Below, piece after piece: positions 57,705 to 64,000 of a stretch of 64,000 nucleotides of DNA. The translations under genes and the position numbers were made by a program. The number at the start of each line of letters is the position of its first letter. Positions within the stretch are counted from its first letter, which is position 1. The notes under the pieces are model-generated. The model ran no database searches, was not told where the DNA came from, and saw only the letters and a list, made by a program, of their open reading frames with translations. Source of the stretch: Candidatus Bipolaricaulota bacterium (lineage in GTDB: Bacteria > Bipolaricaulota > Bipolaricaulia > Bipolaricaulales > Bipolaricaulaceae); assembly GCA_022838705.1 (NCBI GenBank), contig JALHJZ010000001.1, forward strand, positions 168,689 to 232,688, written 5' to 3'.

Positions 57705-58782
57705 AGGCCAGTTCAACCGAGGCCAACCGTCGTAGCGTGGCGAGCTCCTCCCGGTCCCCCAACTGCGCCCGGCGCACCGCCCGGCGGAGGATCTCGATCG
57801 TCCGATCGTAGGTCCCCCGGTCCACCGGGTAGGGGATCCCATCCTTCCCGCCGTGGGCGTAGGCGAACCGGGCCGGATCGCGGAACGAGACGGGCGTGCC
57901 GTAGAGGAGCTCGGCCAGCAGGGCGAGAGCCCGCAGGCCCTTCGCCCCCACCCCCCGGGCGCCGAGGAGCCCCGCAAAGTCCGTCGCCTCGCTCGCATAG
58001 GAGGAGAGGAACACCGTGCGCAACCGCTGGGGGTCGAGATCGGAGACGAGGAGGGCATGCCGACGGGGGAGGGTCAGGGCCTGCAAGCGCGAGAGCTCGC
58101 TCACCAACCGCTCCGGCGGCTCGTGGGCGAGCTCGGGGATTGCCCTCCGCACCCCGTCCGATTCCCGCGCTACGAGGTTGAGGACAAGATCGGACCGCGG
58201 CCCCACGATCCCGGCGTGGGGCTCGCACACGAAGTCCGCAACGGCCTCGGAGTTCCAGTGGTAGCGGCGGGCCAGGCCTGTCTTCTCGTTCATCCCCTGC
58301 TGGACGACGCACCACCGCCCTGCCCGGTCGAAGAAAAGCGCGTGGTGGTAGATCTGAAACCCGTCCTGAAGGGCGGCGGAGTCCACCTTGGCCACCATCC
58401 GCGACGCGTAGATGAGCGGCCCTGGCTCGACGGCGAGCCGCGGCGCGGCCTCCGCGATCTCCAGCGGCGTTCGCCGCGAGGCAGCCCCCTTGCCCCCTGC
58501 TCCGTACAGGCCGATCTCGTCCCCCACCGCGCGCAGCGCCTCCTTCACCGCCCCGCAGGTGGTCGTGGTGAGGCCGCTCGAGTGCCAGTCGAAGCCGAGG
58601 AGGGACCCCAACGCTTGAAACCAGCGAGGGTCGGAGAGCCGGGCCAGCACCCCTTCTGTCCCGAACTCGTCGGCAAGGGCGAGGACGATCTCCCGCGACA
58701 GGAGGACCATCCGCGCAAACAACCACCGCGGGGCATGGCCCCCGTGGAGGGGAAGGTCTACGGTCCCTGTGTGTCCCACCAT
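57664..58782 (-). CDS. DUF763 protein
   Basis: The 372-residue protein starts MVGHTGTVDLPLHGGHAPRWL, the characteristic DUF763 opening. It contains FDWHSSGLTTTT, LIYASRMVAKVDSAA and YHHALFF. The family is common in archaea and thermophilic bacteria; its function is unknown, though a helix-hairpin-helix-like GARGVGAKGLRALALLAELL stretch suggests DNA or nucleotide binding. ATG 58782 is preferred over an in-frame start at 58818 because the family begins here. A TACCAT box lies 8 bases upstream with no Shine-Dalgarno. It overlaps the MATE gene by 41 bases at its end. Confidence 0.88.
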   Translation of the reverse strand: MVGHTGTVDLPLHGGHAPRWLFARMVLLSREIVLALADEFGTEGVLARLSDPRWFQALGSLLGFDWHSSGLTTTTCGAVKEALRAVGDEIGLYGAGGKGAASRRTPLEIAEAAPRLAVEPGPLIYASRMVAKVDSAALQDGFQIYHHALFFDRAGRWCVVQQGMNEKTGLARRYHWNSEAVADFVCEPHAGIVGPRSDLVLNLVARESDGVRRAIPELAHEPPERLVSELSRLQALTLPRRHALLVSDLDPQRLRTVFLSSYASEATDFAGLLGARGVGAKGLRALALLAELLYGTPVSFRDPARFAYAHGGKDGIPYPVDRGTYDRTIEILRRAVRRAQLGDREELATLRRLASVELAFTRQPPGRPLGRG

Positions 58783-58790
58783 CGGCGACC

Positions 58791-58837
58791 ATGGTAGCCA
58801 CTGTTCCTTGCCCGGCAAGCGACCGGGCCGCTACACT
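58791..58837. promoter_or_regulatory. Divergent promoters sharing a palindromic -35 (TTGCCCGGCAA)
   Basis: The 11-base palindrome at 58808-58818 supplies TTGCCC on the plus strand and TTGCCG on the minus strand. Plus: -10 TACACT at 58832-58837 after 18 bases, ATG 9 bases later. Minus: -10 TACCAT at 58796-58791 after 16 bases, ATG 8 bases later. Both genes lack Shine-Dalgarno sites, consistent with leaderless mRNAs. Confidence 0.6.
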
Positions 58838-58846
58838 CGCCCTGAG

Positions 58847-59908
58847 ATGGATCGCCAGGACGTGGTGGCCTTCCTCGACGAGCTCTTCCCGCCGGCGCTT
58901 GCGGAGGACTGGGATCGGTCCGGGCTCCAGGTGGGGCCGGTCGAGGGATCGTGCCAGCGGGTCGTGGTCGCCCTCGACCTCAGCCTCGCTGTCGCGCGCG
59001 ATCTGTCCTGCGTGGATCTCGTCGTGACGCACCATCCGCTCCTGTTCCGCCCCCTCGACCGCCTCCTCCCCGGGACGCCCCGCGGGGAAAAGCTCCTCTC
59101 CCTCCTCCGCTCGGGGACGGCCTGCTATTCCGTGCACACCCCCTACGACATCGCCTGGGGAGGGCTCGGCGAGGTGCTGGCCGGGGTCCTCGGCCTTGTT
59201 TCCCTGCGGCCCCTCTCCCCCCGGGGGAGGCTCGTCAAGCTCGCCGTGTTCGTGCCCCGCGGGCACGAGGACCGCGTGGCGGAGGCTCTGTTCGAGGCGG
59301 GAGCGGGGGAGATCGGGCGGTATGGCCACTGCTCGTTCCACGCCCCTGGGATCGGCACGTTCCTCCCGCGGGAGGGATCGCATCCGTACCTCGGGGAAGT
59401 AGGGCGGGAGGAGCGGGCCGACGAGGTGCGGTTGGAGACGGTGGTCCCCGTCGAGCGCCTTCCCGCTGTGCTCGCCGCGATGAAGAGGGCCCACCCCTAC
59501 GAAGAGGTGGCCTACGACGTGTACCCTCTGGAGAACCCGTCTCCCCAGCATGGACTGGGCAGGGTGGGGGATCTGCCGCAACCGGCCTCGGGTTCCGACG
59601 TCGTCTCCCAGTTCGGTCGCGCGCTGGGCGGGGTCGAGCCGCACGCCGTGTACGGGGACCTGGAGCGGGAGGTGCGGCGGATCGCCCTGTGCGGGGGAAG
59701 TGGAGGGGGCCTGTGGGAGAGTGCGTTGGCCTCAGGCGCTGACCTCTTCCTCACGGGCGAGATCGGCTATCACGATGGAAGCGAGGCGTCCGAATCCGGT
59801 CTCGCCGCGGTCGCGTTCGGCCACCGGGAGACGGAGTGGCCGTTCGTGGGCCACGTGGGCCGCCTCCTCCGCGAGCGCTTTCCGGACCTGGTGGTGATGG
59901 AGCGATGA
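58847..59908 (+). CDS. Nif3-like dinuclear metal-centre protein
   Basis: The 353-residue protein has the NIF3/YqfO fold. N-terminal metal residues are in LVVTHHPLLFRPLDR; the C-terminal ligands in FGHRETEWPF; and LTGEIGYHD lies between. The middle insertion (about 125-225) with LVKLAVFVPRGHEDRVAEALFEAGAG is the CutA-like/PII-like domain found in longer bacterial members. Function is uncertain (annotated as GTP cyclohydrolase I type 2 in some species). ATG 58847 has no Shine-Dalgarno; TACACT lies 9 bases upstream. Its stop overlaps the next gene. Confidence 0.93.
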   Translation: MDRQDVVAFLDELFPPALAEDWDRSGLQVGPVEGSCQRVVVALDLSLAVARDLSCVDLVVTHHPLLFRPLDRLLPGTPRGEKLLSLLRSGTACYSVHTPYDIAWGGLGEVLAGVLGLVSLRPLSPRGRLVKLAVFVPRGHEDRVAEALFEAGAGEIGRYGHCSFHAPGIGTFLPREGSHPYLGEVGREERADEVRLETVVPVERLPAVLAAMKRAHPYEEVAYDVYPLENPSPQHGLGRVGDLPQPASGSDVVSQFGRALGGVEPHAVYGDLEREVRRIALCGGSGGGLWESALASGADLFLTGEIGYHDGSEASESGLAAVAFGHRETEWPFVGHVGRLLRERFPDLVVMER

Positions 59909-60612
59909 GCGAGGCCCTGGCCCAGCTTCTCTCCCTCGCCGAGGCCGATGCGGGCCTGCGCACGCTCGCCGGGCGCCTGGCCGACCTCGACAGGGAGGAG
60001 GCGCGGCTCCGGAGCCGCCTCGCTAGCGAGGAGGAAGCGTTCCGTCGCCGCCAGGAGGGCCATCGCGCCCTCCGGCTCTCCGCCCTCGCCAAGTCAGGCG
60101 AGGTGGATTCTACCGACGAGAAGATCCGCGCCTACCAGCACAAGCTCGACCACGACATCATCCCCTACAAGGAGATGGAGTACTTGCGGGAGCAGGTGGC
60201 CTTCCTCCGCGGGCAGCTCGACACCCTGGCCGATGAGGCGCTCCAGCTGATGGCGGAAGCGGACGCCGACGAGGGGAAGCTACGGGAGGAGGCGATCGCA
60301 CATGAGGGGCGGCGGCGGGAGCTCGAGGAGGAGCTTGGTGCGCTCGCCCGGCGGCGGGCCGCGATCCTGGCCGAGCAGGATGCCCTCCGCGTCAGGCGCG
60401 ACGAGATCTTCCAGCGCGTCCCCCCACACCTCCGCGGACACTATGAACGGCTCCTGGGAAGCGGGGGGAGCCCCGTGGTGCCGGTGGTGGGAGGGATGTG
60501 CGGCGGGTGCCACCTCCGCCTCGTCGAGACCACGGTGGAGAAGGTGAAGTCCGAGCGGGAGGTCGTGACCTGCGAGCACTGTTCGCGGTTCCTTTACTTG
60601 CCTCCGTCCTAG
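59905..60612 (+). CDS. Zinc-ribbon coiled-coil protein (C4-type, CT398-like)
   Basis: The 235-residue protein has a long antiparallel coiled coil (residues about 5-175, with DREEARLRSRLASEEEAFRRR) and a C-terminal zinc ribbon: GGMCGGCHLRL and VVTCEHCSRFLYL. It resembles the CT398/FlgZ-type family paired with Nif3-like genes in many bacteria. A role in RNA or flagellar/secretion-factor binding has been suggested for relatives. It overlaps the Nif3 gene by 4 bases and the following TPM-like gene by 43. Confidence 0.9.
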   Translation: MSEALAQLLSLAEADAGLRTLAGRLADLDREEARLRSRLASEEEAFRRRQEGHRALRLSALAKSGEVDSTDEKIRAYQHKLDHDIIPYKEMEYLREQVAFLRGQLDTLADEALQLMAEADADEGKLREEAIAHEGRRRELEEELGALARRRAAILAEQDALRVRRDEIFQRVPPHLRGHYERLLGSGGSPVVPVVGGMCGGCHLRLVETTVEKVKSEREVVTCEHCSRFLYLPPS

Positions 60613-61226
60613 CAGCGGCCGAGCCTCTGCCCGAACAGGTCGGCGCGATCAACGACTACGGCCAGACCCTCGAGCGGGCGGATCGCGAGCAGCTGGAGAG
60701 CCTCATCAGTTCCCTCAAGGAACGCGGGGTGTCGCTCGTCTACCTCGCGAGTTGGCACGATCCGTTCGGGGACGTTGAACTGTATGCGCGGGCGATCTTC
60801 TCCGCATGGCGACTCCCCACAGACGCTCTCCTCGTCGTGTTCCTGCGGGGCGAGGACCGGAGGTGGCAGGTCGCCGCCCGTGCCGGGGAGAGGGTAGCCC
60901 CCCTCCTCCCCCAGCCAGAGTGGGAGGAACTCCTCGCGGAGGCACGGGTCACAGCGAACCGCGCCCGGCCTGCGTTGGCCGTGAAGAACCTCGCCACGGG
61001 CTTGCTCTCCCTTCTCACGACGGGGCGGCAGGAGCGTCAAGGGGGGCGGCGGTCGTGGGCTTGGGCCTACGCGGTGGCGGGGTTGATCGGGATTGGGGCG
61101 CTCATCCTCGCCGCGCGCGCGTTCCTCTGTCCCCACTGCCTGCGCCCCCTCAGGCGGCGGCCCTCGCTCAGGGGTATACTATGGGTGTGCCCTCGCTGTC
61201 GGTACACGAGGGCGAGCCGGCGGTAG
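60570..61226 (+). CDS. TPM-domain-like membrane protein with a zinc-ribbon tail
   Basis: The 218-residue protein has a signal peptide (LRALFAVPLLASVLAAAEPL), then a TPM-like domain (about 20-140: VGAINDYGQTLERADREQL, VSLVYLASWHDP, DALLVVFLRGEDRRWQV). A transmembrane helix follows (about 168-186). A C-terminal ribbon has CPHCLRPL and CPRCRY. TPM proteins are membrane-bound phosphatase-like or chaperone-like proteins. The only start that leaves the signal peptide intact is a CTG at 60570, with GGGAGG six bases away; in-frame GTG codons lie 63-72 bases upstream without a site. It ends inside the RNase P RNA region. Confidence 0.65.
   Translation: MRALFAVPLLASVLAAAEPLPEQVGAINDYGQTLERADREQLESLISSLKERGVSLVYLASWHDPFGDVELYARAIFSAWRLPTDALLVVFLRGEDRRWQVAARAGERVAPLLPQPEWEELLAEARVTANRARPALAVKNLATGLLSLLTTGRQERQGGRRSWAWAYAVAGLIGIGALILAARAFLCPHCLRPLRRRPSLRGILWVCPRCRYTRASRR
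61175..61180 (+). promoter_or_regulatory. -10 box for RNase P RNA
   Basis: TATACT lies inside the 3' end of the TPM-like gene, about 28 bases before the predicted 5' end of the RNA. No clear -35 is seen. Confidence 0.45.
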
Positions 61227-61625
61227 GGAGACGGCCAGGGGGCCGCGGGGGAAACCCTGAGGAAGGTCCGGACTCCGCCGGGCAGGCTGCTCGGGGCAAC
61301 CCGAGAGGGGGCGACCCCTGGAAAGTGCCACAGAGAACAGACCGCCAACGGCCTTTCCTACTTCCTCTCTCCCCACAGGGGAGAGGGTGGGGGGAGGTGC
61401 GGGCAAGGGTGAAACGGTGGGGTAAGAGCCCACCGCCGGAGAGAGATGCCGCTCTCCGAAGGAGAGCGATCTCTTCTGGGCCGCGAGGCACCCGGGCACG
61501 GTAAACCCCAGTCGGAGCAAGGCCAAATAGGGAGGCGGTTGAGGATGGCCCGTCCGATGCCTCCGGGTAGGCCGCCTAGATGAATGGCCCCCCACGACAG
61601 AATCCGGCCTACGGCCCTCTCCCTC
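61208..61625 (+). ncRNA. rnpB: RNase P RNA (class A)
   Basis: The hallmark conserved segments occur in order: GAGGAAGGTCCGGACTCC (5' P4 strand), GAAAGTGCCACAGAGAACAG, GGTGAAACGGTGGGGTAAGAG, ACGGTAAACCCC with GGAGCAAGGCCAAATAGGG, TAGATGAATGGCC and ACAGAATCCGGCCTAC (3' P4 strand). GAGGG/GAG near 61208 pairs with CTC/CCCTC near 61625 as P1. This is the catalytic RNA that trims tRNA 5' ends. It lies between the TPM-like gene and a zinc protease. Ends are approximate. Confidence 0.95.
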
Positions 61626-61660
61626 ACCCCGGCCACCATTTGACGCGAAGGAGGTAGCTC

Positions 61661-62341
61661 ATGTTGTGGCTGTTTTACCCAGAGACGCTGCTCGTGCTTC
61701 TCCCCGCCCTCGTCCTCGCGATCTATGCCCAGTACAAGGTGCGGAGCACCTACGCGAAGTACAGCAACGTGCCCCTCCAGCGGCGGATCAGTGCGGGCCA
61801 GGCTGCCGAGGTGATCCTGCGCGAGGCGGGGGTGAGCGGGGTCAAGATCGAGACCACGAAACAGACCCTCGGCGACCACTACGATCCCCGCTCCAAGGCT
61901 CTGCGGCTCTCCGCTCCCAACTCGCCCTCCGTCGCCGCGGTGGGGGTGGCCGCTCACGAGGCAGGCCACGCCATTCAACATGCCCAGGACTACGCCCCGC
62001 TCGCCCTCCGCTCGACGATCGTCCCCGTGGCGAACTTCGGAAGCCAGCTCGCGTTCCCACTTTTCGTCATCGGGCTTCTCTTCCAGTCCGAGCTCTTCGT
62101 CAACATCGGGATCATCTTGTTCTCCGCAGCTGTGCTGTTCACCCTCGTCACGCTGCCCGTCGAGTTCAACGCCTCACGGCGGGCAATTGCGGCGTTGAGC
62201 TCAAGCGGGATCGTGACCCAGGAGGAGCTGGGCGGGGTGAAGCAGGTCCTCACTGCGGCTGCCCTGACCTACGTCGCCGCGGCGGCGATGGCGGCGTTGC
62301 AGCTCCTGTCCATGCTCCTCATCTCCAGGCGCCGTCGGTAG
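61661..62341 (+). CDS. Membrane zinc metallopeptidase (YugP-like)
   Basis: The 226-residue membrane protein has an N-terminal helix (LFYPETLLVLLPALVLAIYAQ) and the zinc motif AAHEAGHAIQHA near residue 102. GDHYDPRSKALRLS precedes it. Two or three helices follow. It belongs to the neutral zinc metallopeptidase family typified by YugP. The ATG has AAGGAGG 6 bases upstream. Its stop overlaps the rpe GTG by one base. Confidence 0.9.
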   Translation: MLWLFYPETLLVLLPALVLAIYAQYKVRSTYAKYSNVPLQRRISAGQAAEVILREAGVSGVKIETTKQTLGDHYDPRSKALRLSAPNSPSVAAVGVAAHEAGHAIQHAQDYAPLALRSTIVPVANFGSQLAFPLFVIGLLFQSELFVNIGIILFSAAVLFTLVTLPVEFNASRRAIAALSSSGIVTQEELGGVKQVLTAAALTYVAAAAMAALQLLSMLLISRRRR

Positions 62342-62997
62342 TGAAGCTCGCCGCCTCGGTCCTCGCCGCGGACTTCGCCTGCCTCGCCCACGAGGTGGAG
62401 CGGGTCGCGCCGGCGGTGGACCTCCTCCACCTCGACGTGATGGACGGGCACTTCGTCCCCAACCTCACGTTCGGCCCGCCGGTCGCGAATGCGTTGCGGA
62501 AGCGCACTTCGCTCCCGTTCGCGATCCACCTCATGATCGAGCGCCCGATCCGCTACGCGCGGGAGTTCCGGGTCGGCCCGGAGGACTCGATCACGTTCCA
62601 CGTCGAGGCGGCCGACCCGCCAGAGGAGGCGCTGCGCGCGATCCGGGACCTCGGGTGCAGGGTGGGGATCTCATCCCGCCCGCGGACGCCGCTCGCGGAG
62701 GTGTTTCCGTACCTTGGACGGGTGGACCTCGTCCTCGTGATGAGCGTCGAACCCGGGTTCGGGGGCCAGGCGTTCCTCCCGGACGCCGTGGGACGGATTC
62801 AGGCTCTGCGCCGGGAGATCGGGGCACGGCCGGTGGAGATCGCCGTGGACGGGGGGATCGGCCCCGGGAACGTGCGGAACGTGGTCGAGGCTGGGGCGGA
62901 CGTGATCGTCGCCGGATCGGCGATCTTCGGGACGCCCGATCCCCACGCGGCAGCGCTCGAGTTATGGACGAGAGCAGGACGCACGAAGCGTTCATGA
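62341..62997 (+). CDS. rpe: Ribulose-phosphate 3-epimerase
   Basis: The 218-residue TIM barrel has SVLAADFACL, LHLDVMDGHFVPNLTFGP (metal His/Asp), HLMIERPIRY, SVEPGFGGQAFL and AVDGGIGPGNV. It interconverts ribulose-5-phosphate and xylulose-5-phosphate. The usual KxGxALNP motif reads RVGISSRPRTP, slightly altered. GTG 62341 overlaps the protease stop. It overlaps ribD by 34 bases. Confidence 0.93.
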   Translation: MKLAASVLAADFACLAHEVERVAPAVDLLHLDVMDGHFVPNLTFGPPVANALRKRTSLPFAIHLMIERPIRYAREFRVGPEDSITFHVEAADPPEEALRAIRDLGCRVGISSRPRTPLAEVFPYLGRVDLVLVMSVEPGFGGQAFLPDAVGRIQALRREIGARPVEIAVDGGIGPGNVRNVVEAGADVIVAGSAIFGTPDPHAAALELWTRAGRTKRS

Positions 62998-64000
62998 GGC
63001 GGGCCCTTGACCTCGCCCAACTCGGGGCGGGGTGGACCCGCCCCAACCCGCTCGTGGGGGCCGTGGTGGTGAAGGAGGGCCAGGTCATCGCCGAGGGCTA
63101 CCACGCCGTATGCGGCGGCCCCCACGCTGAGGCGGTGGCGCTCCTCGAGGCCGGGGCGAGGGCGCGGGGAGGGGACCTCTACCTCAACCTCGAACCGTGC
63201 GTTGCGTTCCCGGGGAAGAAGACCCCGCCGTGCGTGGATGCGATCCTCCAGGGCGGGATCAAGCGGGTGATTGTGGCCACAGCTGATCCCAACCCGCACG
63301 TGAGCGGCCGCGGCCTGGCCCGCCTGCGGGAGGCGGGGGTCGCGGTCGTGGAGGGGGTGCTGGCCGACGAGGCGCGGCGCCTGAACGAAGTCTTCTTCCA
63401 CTGGATCCGCACGCGGACCCCGTTCGTTGTCCTGAAGCTCGCCCTGAGCCTCGACGGGAAGATCGCCACCCGGACTGGGAGGTCGCGCTGGATCACCGGG
63501 CCTGAGTCGCGGCGACGGGTCCATCTGCTGCGGGCGCGGTACGGGGCGATCCTCGTTGGGGTGGGCACCGTGCTCGCCGATGATCCGTCGCTCACCGTCC
63601 GCGAGGTGGAAGGGCCCCAGCCGCTGCGGGTCGTCCTCGACTGCGAGGGGCGGACTCCTCTGACGGCGAAGGTCCTGTCAGGCGAGGCGAGGACCGTCAT
63701 CGCGACCAGCGATCGGATGCCACCCAAGACCGAGGCCGAGCTCAGGGCGCGGGGGGCCGAGGTGTGGCGCCTCCCCGCAGAGGGGGACGGGGTAGACCTC
63801 GGCGAACTCCTCCGTCGGTTGGGGGTGGAGACGGACTCGCTCCTCGTCGAGGGTGGGTCGGAGGTGGCGGGGTCATTCCTCTCCGCGGGGTTTGTCCACA
63901 AGATCGCGTTCTTCTATGCCCCCGTGATCCTCGGCGGGCGGGATGCCGTCCCTGCGGTGGGCGGGGAGGGCGTGGACGATCCCGCTCAGGCGATCCGGGT
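62964..64000 (+). CDS. ribD: Riboflavin biosynthesis deaminase/reductase RibD (3' end beyond window)
   Basis: The visible 345 residues contain the deaminase domain with zinc motif HAEAVALL and the PCV...PPC cysteines (EPCVAFPGKKTPPC). The reductase domain follows with KLALSLDGKIATRTGRSRWITG, ILVGVGTVLADDP and LVEGGSEVAGSF. It performs the second and third steps of riboflavin synthesis in the cytosol. The start is ATG 62964; ATG 62994 overlapping the rpe stop is the alternative. The frame runs off the window at 64000, so the last few dozen residues are missing. Confidence 0.95.
   Translation, partial: MDESRTHEAFMRRALDLAQLGAGWTRPNPLVGAVVVKEGQVIAEGYHAVCGGPHAEAVALLEAGARARGGDLYLNLEPCVAFPGKKTPPCVDAILQGGIKRVIVATADPNPHVSGRGLARLREAGVAVVEGVLADEARRLNEVFFHWIRTRTPFVVLKLALSLDGKIATRTGRSRWITGPESRRRVHLLRARYGAILVGVGTVLADDPSLTVREVEGPQPLRVVLDCEGRTPLTAKVLSGEARTVIATSDRMPPKTEAELRARGAEVWRLPAEGDGVDLGELLRRLGVETDSLLVEGGSEVAGSFLSAGFVHKIAFFYAPVILGGRDAVPAVGGEGVDDPAQAIR

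Noticed and set aside
55943..57811. Long plus-strand open frame overlapping the MATE gene
   Set aside because: Its translation is Pro/Arg-rich and out of frame with the clear MATE protein; it is a shadow.

Overview
The window is about 64 kb of GC-rich (roughly two-thirds G+C by eye), tightly packed bacterial DNA with very short intergenic gaps and many ATGA/GTGA start-stop overlaps. The gene content points to an anaerobic, probably thermophilic or hydrogen-using bacterium: a tungsten/molybdenum aldehyde:ferredoxin oxidoreductase, an F420-non-reducing type [NiFe] hydrogenase, heterodisulfide-reductase-like proteins and a 2-oxoacid:ferredoxin oxidoreductase. From recollection of similar gene neighbourhoods, the candidate phylum Bipolaricaulota (Acetothermia/OP1) is my best guess; that is inference and is not proven here. 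RNase P RNA, L34, IF-2, RbfA, UvrA and FtsZ show that this is chromosome, not plasmid or phage.

Layout. 1-3.6 kb: a partial membrane protein, a TIM-barrel protein, a glutamine synthetase-like enzyme and a P1/DmpA-type peptidase. 3.6-7.2 kb: a transaldolase-family aldolase diverging from a LemA/DUF2207/LemA-like envelope set. 7.2-10.2 kb: a polar amino-acid ABC transporter (binding protein, permease, ATPase, permease). 10.2-15.5 kb (minus): a parallel beta-helix/DUF192 fusion, a HAD phosphatase, an unusual FtsZ and an M1 peptidase. 15.6-19.6 kb: a creatininase-family hydrolase and two cysteine-rich secreted paralogues. 19.6-26.8 kb (minus): uvrA-rmuC-AOR-phosphoesterase-ParB-like, all overlapping. 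27-29 kb: small secreted proteins and a GYD protein.

29.1-43.6 kb is the centrepiece: one apparent 16-gene operon, korC-hdrA-mvhD-mvhG-mvhA-protease-hdrC-hdrB-tfrB-tfrA-korD-korA-korB-fumarase(alpha, beta)-malic enzyme, ending in a clear terminator. Together these genes can carry pyruvate + CO2 to malate, fumarate and succinate, and succinyl-CoA to 2-oxoglutarate. They also place an Mvh/HdrABC electron-bifurcating module directly beside a thiol:fumarate-reductase-like TfrAB. I propose hydrogenase-driven bifurcation between fumarate and ferredoxin, with the ferredoxin feeding the reductive carboxylase.

43.7-49 kb: a secreted protein, an alternative-hairpin element, a DUF2680-like protein, a MoaD-like protein with an 8-oxoguanine-deaminase-like amidohydrolase, an M42 aminopeptidase and a rhomboid protease. 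49-53.4 kb: RNase HII, L34, IF-2, DUF503, RbfA and a sugar-isomerase-like protein. 53.4-56.3 kb: a third cysteine-containing secreted paralogue, a cadherin-like protein and a decayed IS5-type transposase remnant. 56.3-64 kb: a MATE transporter, DUF763, Nif3-like and zinc-ribbon proteins, a TPM-like protein, RNase P RNA, a zinc metalloprotease, ribulose-phosphate epimerase and RibD (cut by the window edge).

Promoter-like -10 hexamers (TATACT, TAGAAT, TATAGT, TATAAT) precede many transcription units. Several lie only 8-10 bases from a start codon with no Shine-Dalgarno, suggesting leaderless mRNAs beside Shine-Dalgarno-led ones.
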